Assembly: GCF_000382125.1 (NCBI RefSeq) | Contig: NZ_KB907548.1 | Location: 310,001-374,000 of the forward strand | Length of the DNA: 64,000 bases | Direction: 5' to 3' | Source of the DNA: Eudoraea adriatica DSM 19308 | GTDB lineage: Bacteria; Bacteroidota; Bacteroidia; Flavobacteriales; Flavobacteriaceae | In this document: positions 17,778 through 26,425 of the stretch, in pieces | Layout of the letters: every line of letters starts with the position of its first letter | Numbering within the stretch: the first letter of the stretch is position 1 | Notes under the pieces: model-generated | The model's input: the letters and a program-made list of their open reading frames with translations, nothing else | Database searches by the model: none | Told to the model about the DNA's origin: nothing | Translations under genes and position numbers: made by a program

Positions 17778-18695
17778 CTATTTTTTAAACCTGGAGTAAA
17801 GCACTATTTTTTTCCCGGTGTTGATAAAGTAAACCCCGGAAAGCAAAACAATGGCTGCAATTATAGACTGTAGGGTAATGGGTTCATTCAAAAAATAGCT
17901 ACCCAAAAACATAGCAACGATGGGATTCACATAGGTATTGGTAGCCACCTTTTCCGGCGAAACATTTTTTAAGAGATAATTAAAGGAAGTAAAGGCCACT
18001 ATACTGCCAAAAATAATAAGTAATAGCATGGACCAGTTGGTTTCTGCACTCCAGGTAGTGGGCGAGCTCCAGGTTTCGCCAAAAGCCAGGCTCATAAGGC
18101 CCAGCATTAGTCCACCCATAAACATCTGGTAGCCCGTGTTTACAAAAAAGTTTTTCGGGAAATCTGCCCGGACCACAAAAAGGCTGCCATAGGCCCAGGC
18201 GAGCATGGCGGAAAAGATCAAACCTATTCCCAGCAAGGCGTTTTCCTGCTCCAACACTGCTTTTTGGTTTATAAGTAAGTACATCCCTATAATCCCCAAA
18301 AAAATCCCTACTATGGAACTGGCTTGTATTTTCTTCCCTTGCAAAATCCACATCATGAGTAGTACTATCAGGGGTTGGGCAGAGATCTCCAGTGCAGCAA
18401 AGTTACTATCTACATATTTCAGGGCCCATACCACTACCCCATTCCCAAAACTAAGAAAAAGGAAACCCACCAGGATGGTATTTCCCAGCTGCTTTTTGGT
18501 AATACGCAGGCTTTTGCCCATTAGAGCGGCAATCCCAAAAATTAGAAGTCCGGCCGTGGTAAAACGAACACCTGCGAGCATAAAAGGCGGTAGTTCCGCT
18601 ACCGCGATCTTGTTGAGTAAATAGGTAGAACCCCAGATCACATAAATAGCGAAGAAAGCGCTGATTATTAAAGGTACATTTCGTTTGGACTCCAT
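17778..18695 (-). CDS. EamA/DMT-family transporter
   Basis: A 305-residue inner-membrane protein with ten predicted helices in two EamA repeats. The start at 18695 (MESKRNVPLIISAFFAIYVI) was chosen because WGSTYLLNKIAVAELPPF, the family hallmark, follows in the first helix; the open frame upstream of it has no such character. The second repeat begins around YGSLFVVRADFP and ends with LLKNVSPEKVATNTYVNP and VALGGY-like packing, typical of RhaT/EamA exporters. Members export amino acids or other metabolites; the substrate cannot be read from the sequence. It appears monocistronic. Confidence 0.88.
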   Translation of the reverse strand: MESKRNVPLIISAFFAIYVIWGSTYLLNKIAVAELPPFMLAGVRFTTAGLLIFGIAALMGKSLRITKKQLGNTILVGFLFLSFGNGVVVWALKYVDSNFAALEISAQPLIVLLMMWILQGKKIQASSIVGIFLGIIGMYLLINQKAVLEQENALLGIGLIFSAMLAWAYGSLFVVRADFPKNFFVNTGYQMFMGGLMLGLMSLAFGETWSSPTTWSAETNWSMLLLIIFGSIVAFTSFNYLLKNVSPEKVATNTYVNPIVAMFLGSYFLNEPITLQSIIAAIVLLSGVYFINTGKKIVLYSRFKK

Positions 18696-18861
18696 GCGGC
18701 TTAGTATAGACAGCAATATTAGCTTTTTGAATGTACATCTTAAAAGATTTTGGCTAAAACTATAGTTGGTCCTAAAATTGATCACTGGAATAATTAAAAA
18801 TGACAGCAACATAGACATGGAATTTTAGATTCTTATCACCATGGCTGCGAACCGGATTTGA

Positions 18862-19314
18862 TCAATTCTTATACAAGTCATTTCGGGATAAAGTTCTACC
18901 CTTAAATTTAATGGGAATACCTACCAATAAGGAATCCTTATTATAAACTGCTGCCTGAAAATGAAGGTGGGGTTCCTGCGAAAATCCGGAAATTCCTACC
19001 AACCCTAATGGCGTTCCCTCCTTTACATAACTATTCTTATTTGACGTCTGCTTGGGTTTCCCTAGGTTGCCAGATCTGAACCAGACAAAAGCTCTGCCTG
19101 TAATGCAGATTATGAGGAGAAGCATAAGATACCTAAGATAATAGCTGCCTACCAGGGGCCATTGCCCCCATAGGAACAGAAAATAGAGAATGGCAGCGTA
19201 TAAAATGGACTTCGCTAATAATCCAATATTGCTTTTAGGTTTACGAAAGAAAAAATCTGTTAGTATTAAAAAAGGTAGTCCCAGATGAATCAGTATAAAT
19301 ACTAACTTCTCCAT
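18862..19314 (-). pseudogene. M23-like membrane protein lacking the first half of its peptidase domain
   Basis: A 150-residue frame starting at MEKLVFILIHLGLPF. Residues 1-85 form three to four membrane helices, as in the N-terminal part of Bacteroidota membrane-bound M23 (LytM) peptidases. The chain then runs straight from VWFRSGNLGKPKQTSN into VKEGTPLGLVGISGFSQEPH, with LHFQAA after it, which is the second half of an M23 domain with the HLH zinc motif. The first half (GxxHxGxD and the GYGN...YAHL strands) is missing, so the zinc site cannot be complete. An in-frame internal deletion of an ancestral gene of about 270-300 residues is the simplest explanation. The frame is otherwise open, so the product may still be made. 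Confidence 0.6.
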
Positions 19315-19401
19315 ATAAATTATTAAAATGTTCAATGGAAAGCGTTAATAAAAAGATGAAGCTATTGGTAAATTGTTACAGTCAGGAGATTCAATAGTAA
19401 A

Positions 19402-19421
19402 AAACAGCTATTTTGCTGTTT
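19402..19421 (-). terminator. Terminator of the DUF6503-like gene
   Basis: Arms AAACAGC (19402-19408) and GCTGTTT (19415-19421) enclose a six-base loop about 100 bp past the stop of the minus-strand gene; on that strand the stem continues into a run of six Ts. Confidence 0.55.
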
Positions 19422-19519
19422 GGCATCCTCCTATAATTCTAAAGAGTCCCTTTAAATAAAACAAAAAGTCTTATATCTTGAATAAACAGTCCTGAATTAA
19501 GCTGTTTGTAATGCTTATA

Positions 19520-20326
19520 TTAAAGTTTAAAATCTTCAGCCTTAAAACCATTATTGAATTTAATATCCTTGAAAGTATATCTGCCATTTAAAACATACTC
19601 TCCCTTTTCATTGGGACCGAAAGACTCGCGAACAGTGGTCAGATAAATACCATCGACTATCTCATAAGTTAAGGTCATTTTTAAAATGGGGTCGTCTATT
19701 CCCCAATCCGGCAACGAAAAATAGAACAGATCTATTAAATGGGTATCTGGATTAAAATACAGGATATACTCATCATTCTTTTCTTTTCCGGTGATATTAC
19801 CATTGTATGTTAAGCTTACCTTGTCATAGGTTATACCATCAACCTTTTCGGTTCCTAAGTAGCTATAAATGGTTCCCGGGTCTTTTAATTTATACATCAT
19901 CGTAAACCAATAAAAGTTTACTTTTCGTAAAAAAACGGTTCCCGCAAGTGCCTTTTCATCTGAAATGGGACTCCCGTCCAGGCTTAGAGCTGGTTTACCA
20001 TTAACCAAAGATTGTATGGCCAGCCCTTTCTGATTTGGCAATACATTTCGTTGATGTACCTTGTAAGAGCCCCATGAATGTTCGCCGTTAAAAATATGGC
20101 GTTCAGTGGAAACATCTTTTCCATTATCTAAATTATCATAGATGTATGTGAACTGCACGTCTCTCTTTGCAGCAATTTTCTGATAGCCTCCATTAACCTC
20201 TGTTAAAGCGTTCAGCAATGCTTTAGATTTTGCATCAGATTGCTGGGCTAATAGCGAATTGCCATTGACAATAACGATTGACAATGCGAATAATATGCCA
20301 GTATGTTTTATGAAATTTGTGCTCAT
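19520..20326 (-). CDS. Exported protein of unknown function, DUF6503-like
   Basis: A 268-residue exported protein with a signal peptide (hydrophobic 10-27, LLAQQ cleavage region). The mature part is beta-rich and resembles DUF6503-type proteins of Bacteroidota, which share the LolA-like half-barrel topology: ALTEVNGGYQKIAAKRDVQF, ERHIFNGEHSWGSY, a central FLRKVNFYWFTMMYKLKDPG, YILYFNPDTHLIDLFYF, and YTFKDIKFNNGF at the end. Such folds bind lipids or act as periplasmic carriers, but no function is established. It is separate from the pnt operon (178-bp gap) and has its own terminator. Confidence 0.65.
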   Translation of the reverse strand: MSTNFIKHTGILFALSIVIVNGNSLLAQQSDAKSKALLNALTEVNGGYQKIAAKRDVQFTYIYDNLDNGKDVSTERHIFNGEHSWGSYKVHQRNVLPNQKGLAIQSLVNGKPALSLDGSPISDEKALAGTVFLRKVNFYWFTMMYKLKDPGTIYSYLGTEKVDGITYDKVSLTYNGNITGKEKNDEYILYFNPDTHLIDLFYFSLPDWGIDDPILKMTLTYEIVDGIYLTTVRESFGPNEKGEYVLNGRYTFKDIKFNNGFKAEDFKL

Positions 20327-20504
20327 GATTAATTTTTGTTAATTAATGCTGATTTGTGCAGATGCTTTTTTGTCGATTAAAACTCTCAGTACTTACATCC
20401 ATGGAAGAACAAAAAATATGCAGGCATTAAAAAAAATAGAATAAAACAAATTTTTTGGTATCAGATTGGGCTTAACCTCCGTAATGGAAAACTTGAAAGC
20501 TTCT

Positions 20505-21884
20505 TTACATGTTTTTCAATTCGCTTACAAGACTGGTCAATGCATCTTTGGCATCTCCAAAGAGCATCACCGTTTTAGAATTATAGAATAATTCATTTTC
20601 TATTCCGGCATATCCTGCATTCATGGTACGCTTATTAACAATGATATGTTTTGCATTTTCGGCGTTCAATATGGGCATCCCATAGATGGGACTTGAGGGG
20701 TCGTTATGTGCAGCCGGATTTACTACATCGTTGGCCCCTACAACCAGAACAACATCCGTATTTTTAAAGTGAGAATTAATATCCTCCATTTCAACCAACA
20801 AGGAATAATCCACATTACTCTCCGCCAGTAAAACATTCATATGGCCCGGCATTCGACCTGCAACGGGGTGAATAGCATATTTAACATCAACACCTTTTTC
20901 GGTTAGCAATTCTTCCAATTCATGTATAACGTGTTGTGCCTGGGCAACAGCCAATCCGTAACCAGGAACAATTATTACACTGTTGGCATAGTTCATCATA
21001 ATTGCGGCATCACTTGGGTTTGTTTTTTTGATGGACCCAAGACGTTTATCTGTCCCGGCGGCTGAATCTGTGCCCCCGAAAGCACCAAATATTACGGCAC
21101 CAAGGGTCCTGTTCATTCCCTTGCACATGGCAATGGTAAGAATAATACCGGCAGAACCAACGAGAATACCCCCTACTAACATTACCATGTTGGAATATAA
21201 AATCCCAGTGATAGCAGCCGCAATACCTGTTAAGGAATTCAATAATGAAATTACCACAGGCATATCTGCGCCTCCGATAGGGAGTACAAATAAGATTCCG
21301 TAAATCAAACCTGCCCCAAGTAAGCCAAAAATTATAGCCTGATCGCTTGCGCCAGTACTGACCGTGAATACAGCGAACGCGATGATGGCCAGAATAAATA
21401 TATTATTGATGGTGTTGTATCTGGGAATAGTCACGACACTTTTTATTGAACCGTTTAATTTACCCCATGCTATAAGACTTCCTGAAAATGTGATCGCACC
21501 TATTATTATTCCCGAGACAATGGTAGTGGCCTGCATCTTGTCGCCAACATTTTTACTGAATTCTACCAATCCAATCAGGGCGGCACTTGCTCCTCCAAAA
21601 CCATTAAACAAAGAAACCAATTCGGGCATTTTGGTCATTTTAACTTTAACAGCCATCCAACCGCCAATTGCAGAACCTGTTAATAGGGCTAAACCAATAA
21701 GTATATATATAGAGATTGGGATTTGGAGATCATGAATAAAAATTGTGGCTGCAATGGCAAGAGCCATTCCTGAAGCCGCAATTAAATTTCCATTTTTTGC
21801 TGTGGCGGGGTGCCCCAACTTTTTTAGTCCTAGAATAAAAGCTATAGTAGCTATCAGATAGATAATACTTAATGATATGCTCAT
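20505..21884 (-). CDS. pntB: NAD(P) transhydrogenase, beta subunit PntB
   Basis: A 459-residue subunit of the proton-translocating transhydrogenase, which uses the proton-motive force to reduce NADP+ with NADH. Residues 1-260 contain about nine membrane helices (domain II). The C-terminal 180 residues are the NADP(H)-binding domain III with VPGYGLAVAQAQH (the GxGxxA/V motif), HPVAGRMPGHMNVLLAE, and VVLVVGANDVVNPAA. Length and motifs are standard. The start codon shares one base with the stop of pntAb (TAATG), so translation is coupled. Confidence 0.97.
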   Translation of the reverse strand: MSISLSIIYLIATIAFILGLKKLGHPATAKNGNLIAASGMALAIAATIFIHDLQIPISIYILIGLALLTGSAIGGWMAVKVKMTKMPELVSLFNGFGGASAALIGLVEFSKNVGDKMQATTIVSGIIIGAITFSGSLIAWGKLNGSIKSVVTIPRYNTINNIFILAIIAFAVFTVSTGASDQAIIFGLLGAGLIYGILFVLPIGGADMPVVISLLNSLTGIAAAITGILYSNMVMLVGGILVGSAGIILTIAMCKGMNRTLGAVIFGAFGGTDSAAGTDKRLGSIKKTNPSDAAIMMNYANSVIIVPGYGLAVAQAQHVIHELEELLTEKGVDVKYAIHPVAGRMPGHMNVLLAESNVDYSLLVEMEDINSHFKNTDVVLVVGANDVVNPAAHNDPSSPIYGMPILNAENAKHIIVNKRTMNAGYAGIENELFYNSKTVMLFGDAKDALTSLVSELKNM

Positions 21885-22192
21885 TAATTTTTCTTTTTAA
21901 ACATTTGAAGCATTCTTCCGGTTACCGCAAATCCACCAACCACATTTATAATTCCAAGCACTACTCCTATAAAACCCAGGGCTAATGCAAAATAATCATC
22001 CGGGTCTGATTGTAACATTACCAAAATAGCACCTATTACTACCACTCCACTTAGAGCATTTGCGCCAGACATAAGAGGCGTATGCAAAACCGCCGGAATA
22101 TGTTTAATTACCTCTACACCTACAAATATTGCAAGGATCAGAATGTAAATAATTTGGAGATTATCACTAATAAATTGCATCAATCCAGTCAT
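21884..22192 (-). CDS. pntAb: NAD(P) transhydrogenase, small alpha subunit PntAb
   Basis: A 102-residue membrane subunit carrying three to four helices of domain II (FISDNLQIIYILILAIFVGV, TPLMSGANALSGVVVIGA, GFIGVVLGIINVVGGFAVT). TPLMSGANALSG is the conserved loop of this subunit. In many bacteria it is fused to PntAa; here the alpha subunit is split in two, as in Rhodospirillum rubrum. Its start lies 1 bp behind the pntAa stop. Confidence 0.95.
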   Translation of the reverse strand: MTGLMQFISDNLQIIYILILAIFVGVEVIKHIPAVLHTPLMSGANALSGVVVIGAILVMLQSDPDDYFALALGFIGVVLGIINVVGGFAVTGRMLQMFKKKN

Positions 22193-22193
22193 C

Positions 22194-23303
22194 TTATTCG
22201 CTTTTTGGTTGTCGTATTATTCCATTATGAACAATTAAAGTCTCATCTGTTATTTGTTCTTCCAGGTCCCATTTAAATTGGTTGTTCTCTGTAAGATGCA
22301 TGATAAAATTATACATGTTTTTAGCATACAAATCGCTGGCATTAGTAGAAACACTTTCCGGTGCTATGCTGGTCCCAATTACTTTTACTCCATTTCTTTT
22401 AACCGTCTTATTAAGTTTGCTTATTTCACAATTACCGCCCTGAGCTGCAGCGAGGTCAATTATCACAGCGCCATTTTTCATCTGTAAAACCTGTTCCTCA
22501 GTAATTAATAAGGGAGATTTTTTGCCGGGTATACCGGCAGTTGTAATTACTAAATCTGCATTAAAAAGAGATTTGTTAACTGCTTCTTTTTGTCTTTGTG
22601 CATAATCTTCAGAAGCTTCTTTTGCATAACCATCTTCAGATTCACCATTAGAACCTTCAACTAAAATGAATTTTGCACCCAAAGATTCTGCCTGCTCCTT
22701 TGTTTCTAATCTAATATCTGTGGCTTTTACTATAGCTCCAAGGCGCTTTGCCGTTGCTATGGCCTGTAAACCGGCTACCCCTACTCCATATATCAAAACC
22801 TTTGCAGGCTTAATAGTCCCCGCCGCAGTCATCATTAACGGAAATATTTTTTTCATTTCATAGGCCCCTAAAATAACCGATTTATAGCCTGCTAAATTAC
22901 TTTGAGAACTAAGTACATCCATATCCTGGGCCCTGGAAATACGCGGCATGGCATCCATTGAAAACGCTGATGCGCCCTGCTCTGCAATTTTTTGAATTAG
23001 ATCAGGGAAGGATTTATGATACAACTGACCAATTAAAATTTGCCCCTTATTTACTAATTTTAAATCATCTTCATTAAACGGGTTTATCTTAATAAGCACA
23101 TCGGCTTCTTTAAAAACAACACCTCGTTTTTCAATTCTCGCACCTGCTTTTTTATAGTCAGAATTCTTAAAAGAAGAATACTCGCCGGCATTTTCTTCTA
23201 CAATTAGATCAAACCCTTTATCAATTAGTTGTTTTGCTATGCGAGGAGCTATTGAAACGCGTTTTTCGCCTTTTTGAGTTTCTTTCAATATGCCTATTAT
23301 CAT
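22194..23303 (-). CDS. pntAa: NAD(P) transhydrogenase, alpha subunit part 1 PntAa
   Basis: A 369-residue cytosolic NAD(H)-binding subunit (domain I). It opens with IIGILKETQKGEKRVSIAP, the alanine-dehydrogenase/PNT N-terminal signature, and has the Rossmann motif GVGVAGLQAIATAKRLGA followed by KATDIR. TTAGIPGKKSPLLIT and the end region with IGTSIAPES are also conserved. It is first in the operon pntAa-pntAb-pntB, which probably supplies NADPH for biosynthesis and redox defence. Confidence 0.96.
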   Translation of the reverse strand: MIIGILKETQKGEKRVSIAPRIAKQLIDKGFDLIVEENAGEYSSFKNSDYKKAGARIEKRGVVFKEADVLIKINPFNEDDLKLVNKGQILIGQLYHKSFPDLIQKIAEQGASAFSMDAMPRISRAQDMDVLSSQSNLAGYKSVILGAYEMKKIFPLMMTAAGTIKPAKVLIYGVGVAGLQAIATAKRLGAIVKATDIRLETKEQAESLGAKFILVEGSNGESEDGYAKEASEDYAQRQKEAVNKSLFNADLVITTAGIPGKKSPLLITEEQVLQMKNGAVIIDLAAAQGGNCEISKLNKTVKRNGVKVIGTSIAPESVSTNASDLYAKNMYNFIMHLTENNQFKWDLEEQITDETLIVHNGIIRQPKSE

Positions 23304-23609
23304 AGTCGTTTGTTGTTTAACAGCCTAAAAATTGTCCCCGGAATTGAATTAATATTTATAGCCCATGAATTTATGCTATTTTTTTTAAAATCTATGCAAA
23401 TCAAATGAAAAGTGTTTTTGAGTACTTCTTATCTATAAACTATTAGGGTCAGTATTAATTGGTCATCTATAAATCAAAATTCGAACAAGTTAGCCACCCA
23501 TAATTAATTTAATATGCTTTTCACAACTACATAAGTCTGTTTGGCAACAAATATGCAACTACTTTAAAGAAGCCACTAGTTTTAGCGTTATAATGGAAAG
23601 TCAAGATAA
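23304..23609. other. Divergent promoter region between pntAa and the outer-membrane protein gene
   Basis: About 300 bp without a gene. On the plus strand TTTG near 23550 is followed by TACTTTAA, a loose match to the Bacteroidota promoter, about 40 bp upstream of the barrel gene. Otherwise nothing stands out. Confidence 0.35.
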
Positions 23610-24119
23610 ATGAAAAATACAATTTTTGCACTAGCTTTCACATTTCTTGGAATGAGTTTGCATGCACAAGAAGGTTTAAAGCTTGGTATTCACGCAGGAT
23701 TGCCTATTGATGATTTTAATGATGAAATTAGCCTTGTGGCCGGATTAGACCTTGGTTATATGTGGGCCCTTGGAGAAGTAGTTGACCTGGGGATAAGTAC
23801 AGGACTTATATACGGATTTAAGGAATCTTTTCAGTCTGATATAATTGCGGATAATCTAACAGATGTGCAATTTGTTCCGCTTGCTGCTACTATAAGAGTA
23901 TGGCCCTCCAATTCCTTTTCATTCGGGGTTGATGGAGGATACGGACTTGGATTAAATAAAGGGAATGACGGGGGAATCTATTACAGACCTATCATAGGCT
24001 ACATGATGGGGCCTTTGACAGAAATTAATCTCTCTTATACCGGAATACAGCTAGAAAACAGAACCTGGAATACGGTTACATTAGGATTTTTGCACACTTT
24101 CGAATTTAAAAAGTGGTAA
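23610..24119 (+). CDS. Small outer-membrane beta-barrel protein
   Basis: A 169-residue exported protein with a 19-residue signal peptide (MKNTIFALAFTFLGMSLHA). The mature part alternates strands of about ten residues with short turns (LKLGIHAGLPI, LVAGLDLGYMWAL, VDLGISTGLIYGF, VPLAATIRVWP, FSFGVDGGYGLGL) and ends in LGFLHTFEFKKW, a beta-signal-like C-terminal strand. This fits an eight-stranded OmpA/OmpX-like barrel. No ligand can be assigned. The gene converges on the aldo-keto reductase gene, 8 bp away. Confidence 0.75.
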   Translation: MKNTIFALAFTFLGMSLHAQEGLKLGIHAGLPIDDFNDEISLVAGLDLGYMWALGEVVDLGISTGLIYGFKESFQSDIIADNLTDVQFVPLAATIRVWPSNSFSFGVDGGYGLGLNKGNDGGIYYRPIIGYMMGPLTEINLSYTGIQLENRTWNTVTLGFLHTFEFKKW

Positions 24120-24126
24120 ATACCAT

Positions 24127-25119
24127 TTAATTCTGTAATATTCCTTCTATAGTTTGTAATTCCTCGGGGGTAAAATCCATTTTCCCGAGAATCCCCACGG
24201 CATCTTCTATTTGCGCTACTTTACTGGCACCAATAATTACTGAAGTCACCCTTTTATCCCTTAAAACCCAGGAAAGTGCCAATTGTGCCATTTTTTGTCC
24301 TCTCGCTTCTGCTACTTCATTGAGCTTTTTTACCTTCTCAATCTTTTCGGGAGTTATATCTGATGATTGCAGATAGCTGGCTGCTTTTGATGCCCTGGAA
24401 CCTTCAGGAATACCATTGAGATACTTATTAGTCAACAACCCTTGAAACAAAGGGCTGAATACTACGGATCCTACACCATTTTTCTCAAGCACATCTAATA
24501 ATCCATCCTCCACCCATCTATTGAACATACTATAAGAAGGCTGGTGCACCAAACATGGTGTGCCTAGTTCTTTTAAAATATCTATGGCTTTTTGTGATTG
24601 TACAGGGTCATAGGAAGAGATCCCTGCATACAAGGCTTTTCCCGATCTAACAATCTGATCCAGGGCCATCATAGTCTCCTCAAGAGGAGTATTTGGATCG
24701 GGCCTGTGGCTGTAAAAAATATCTACATATTCCAGCCCCATTCGTTTCAGACTTTGATCACAACTTGCAATCAGGTATTTACGGGATCCCCATTCTCCAT
24801 ATGGCCCGGGCCACATATCATAACCTGCTTTTGAGGTAATGATCATTTCATCTCTATACGATTTTAAATCCGACTTTAGAATTCTTCCAAAAGTCTCTTC
24901 TGCTGAGCCATAGGGAGGGCCATAATTGTTAGCAAGGTCAAAGTGGGTAATCCCAAGATCAAAGGCCCTAAGTACCATCTTTCGGCCATTTTCATAGACA
25001 TCAATTCCGCCAAAGTTATGCCATAAGCCAAGAGATATTGCCGGGAGAAGTAAACCGCTGTTTCCACACCGATTGTATTTCATTTTGTCATACCTTTCCG
25101 TATTCGCTGAATATTTCAT
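24127..25119 (-). CDS. Aldo-keto reductase, YghZ/glyceraldehyde-3-phosphate reductase type
   Basis: A 330-residue cytosolic NADPH-dependent reductase closely resembling E. coli YghZ, which reduces L-glyceraldehyde 3-phosphate and methylglyoxal. The start at 25119 was kept because ANTERYDKMKYNRCGNSG aligns with the N-terminus of YghZ. The catalytic tetrad is visible: Asp61 and Tyr66 (FDLANNYGPP), Lys97 (ITSKAGYD) and His138 (FYSHRPD). SVIIGASKVAQIED at the end is the cofactor-phosphate loop. It lies 74 bp downstream of the URO-D-like gene on the same strand and may be cotranscribed with it. Confidence 0.92.
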   Translation of the reverse strand: MKYSANTERYDKMKYNRCGNSGLLLPAISLGLWHNFGGIDVYENGRKMVLRAFDLGITHFDLANNYGPPYGSAEETFGRILKSDLKSYRDEMIITSKAGYDMWPGPYGEWGSRKYLIASCDQSLKRMGLEYVDIFYSHRPDPNTPLEETMMALDQIVRSGKALYAGISSYDPVQSQKAIDILKELGTPCLVHQPSYSMFNRWVEDGLLDVLEKNGVGSVVFSPLFQGLLTNKYLNGIPEGSRASKAASYLQSSDITPEKIEKVKKLNEVAEARGQKMAQLALSWVLRDKRVTSVIIGASKVAQIEDAVGILGKMDFTPEELQTIEGILQN

Positions 25120-25193
25120 ATTTGATAAGCTACTATTTTTTTAAGGTTTTATTAATTTATAATGCAATTCACAACCAGGCCAGGTAATTAGTA

Positions 25194-26261
25194 TTAGAGT
25201 TGGGAAACTGTATGACCAGTATCCACTGCAGTTCGTACTTTTTTCCAATCCACCTCCCCCAATAAAGCACATTCAGCCCCTAAAATAAAACGAGCCGGAG
25301 CTTCTTGCAGGACTTTGTTTACCTGTGCCTGTATTTCCTGATCAGTGCCGGTAAGGATAGGACCCCTTTTCTCCAGGCCACCCATAATAGGACGTTCTCC
25401 AAACATAGTATACAACTCTTTTAAAGGTACTTTTTTACCTGCAACGACATCACTTAAATTTACTATATGCCCGGGATAGTCTATGAATGGACTTAAATCG
25501 TCATAAGGCCCATCATAATCACAGATATGCAGAACATTGCAGATACAACCTTCATTAATTTCATTCTGAACTACCATATCTGTAGGTTTTATATAATCCA
25601 GAAAGATATTCGGGTCCTCGAACCTGAATGCCTCATTTCCCTGAGTTGGCGCCAAAAATCCGTCAACACCAAGTTTTTTACATTCTTTTAAAAAGATCAT
25701 AACGCTATCCGTAATAATTTCAAGACCTTTTTTTACATTCTCAGGATCCTGTTTTAAATGCTCAGTAACCAATTGGCCGGTAACACTATGGCCTGCGCAC
25801 ATGAATGGGGAATAAAAAGTAGCGATGACCGGAGCCAATTTTTTGCCTTGTTTAACCAATTCCTTAACCACATAGAGTTGTTTTTCATAAAAATCCTTTT
25901 TATAAAAAGGGATTTTAGCCCAGTCTTCCGGCTTTTGGATAATATCTATAGCCGGGAATAATGCTTCGTATTGGATTTTAATAAAATCCATATCAATAGC
26001 CTTAAAATATTCGAGATGTCTGGCTACGGCGGCATCCCCCCATTGATAGCCTTCACCAAAATGAACAAAAAACCCACTTGGGATATAGTCCTGCTTTCCG
26101 GTTGAAGTCAACAGATTTAAAACCGCTTCTCGCTTGTTGAAAGCGGGGTTTGAATCACATGAGCCCAGACTGAACGCACCCAGGCCAGTAGCATATGTGC
26201 CAGCAGAGATCAACCCCATAGATTTTAGAAATTCCCTTCTTTTAATTGTTGTTAGGTCCAT
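25194..26261 (-). CDS. Exported uroporphyrinogen-decarboxylase-like (URO-D fold) protein
   Basis: A 355-residue protein with a twin-arginine-like signal (KRREFLKSMGLISAG) that also contains a lipobox-like LGSC. The rest is a TIM barrel of the URO-D/cobalamin-methyltransferase superfamily, with PVIATFYSPF, FLKECKKLGVDGFLAPTQG, ICDYDGPYDDLSPFIDYPG and the late ARFILGAECALLGEVDW strand. Export rules out haem biosynthesis; exported URO-D-like proteins occur in sugar- and aromatic-degradation loci, and their reaction is unknown. It probably forms an operon with the aldo-keto reductase downstream. Confidence 0.78.
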   Translation of the reverse strand: MDLTTIKRREFLKSMGLISAGTYATGLGAFSLGSCDSNPAFNKREAVLNLLTSTGKQDYIPSGFFVHFGEGYQWGDAAVARHLEYFKAIDMDFIKIQYEALFPAIDIIQKPEDWAKIPFYKKDFYEKQLYVVKELVKQGKKLAPVIATFYSPFMCAGHSVTGQLVTEHLKQDPENVKKGLEIITDSVMIFLKECKKLGVDGFLAPTQGNEAFRFEDPNIFLDYIKPTDMVVQNEINEGCICNVLHICDYDGPYDDLSPFIDYPGHIVNLSDVVAGKKVPLKELYTMFGERPIMGGLEKRGPILTGTDQEIQAQVNKVLQEAPARFILGAECALLGEVDWKKVRTAVDTGHTVSQL

Positions 26262-26328
26262 AAGTCAGAATATTTAAAAATGAAACAGCATTGATTAAGA
26301 CTCATGGAAAGATAATCCAAAAAGATTA

Positions 26329-26372
26329 AATCCTGAATAAGTCCATAATATAGTATGGATTTATTCAGGATT
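26329..26372 (-). terminator. Long hairpin terminator behind the PQQ-propeller gene
   Basis: Nineteen-base arms (26329-26347 and 26354-26372) with a single mismatch enclose a six-base loop, 54 bp past the stop of the minus-strand propeller gene. On that strand the stem is followed by TTAATCTTTTT, a weak T-tract. Confidence 0.6.
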
Positions 26373-26425
26373 ATGTATTATGTATTTAAAGTATGATGGC
26401 GCTGAAATCAACGCTCACAATTTAG

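Noticed and set aside
21364-21735. Long ORF antisense to pntB (and similar antisense ORFs elsewhere)
   Set aside because: It lies wholly inside a clear gene, and its composition follows from the opposite frame of membrane-helix codons.
25194-26261. Haem biosynthesis (HemE) for the URO-D-like gene
   Set aside because: It has an export signal and is much diverged; true HemE is cytosolic and conserved at the N-terminus.
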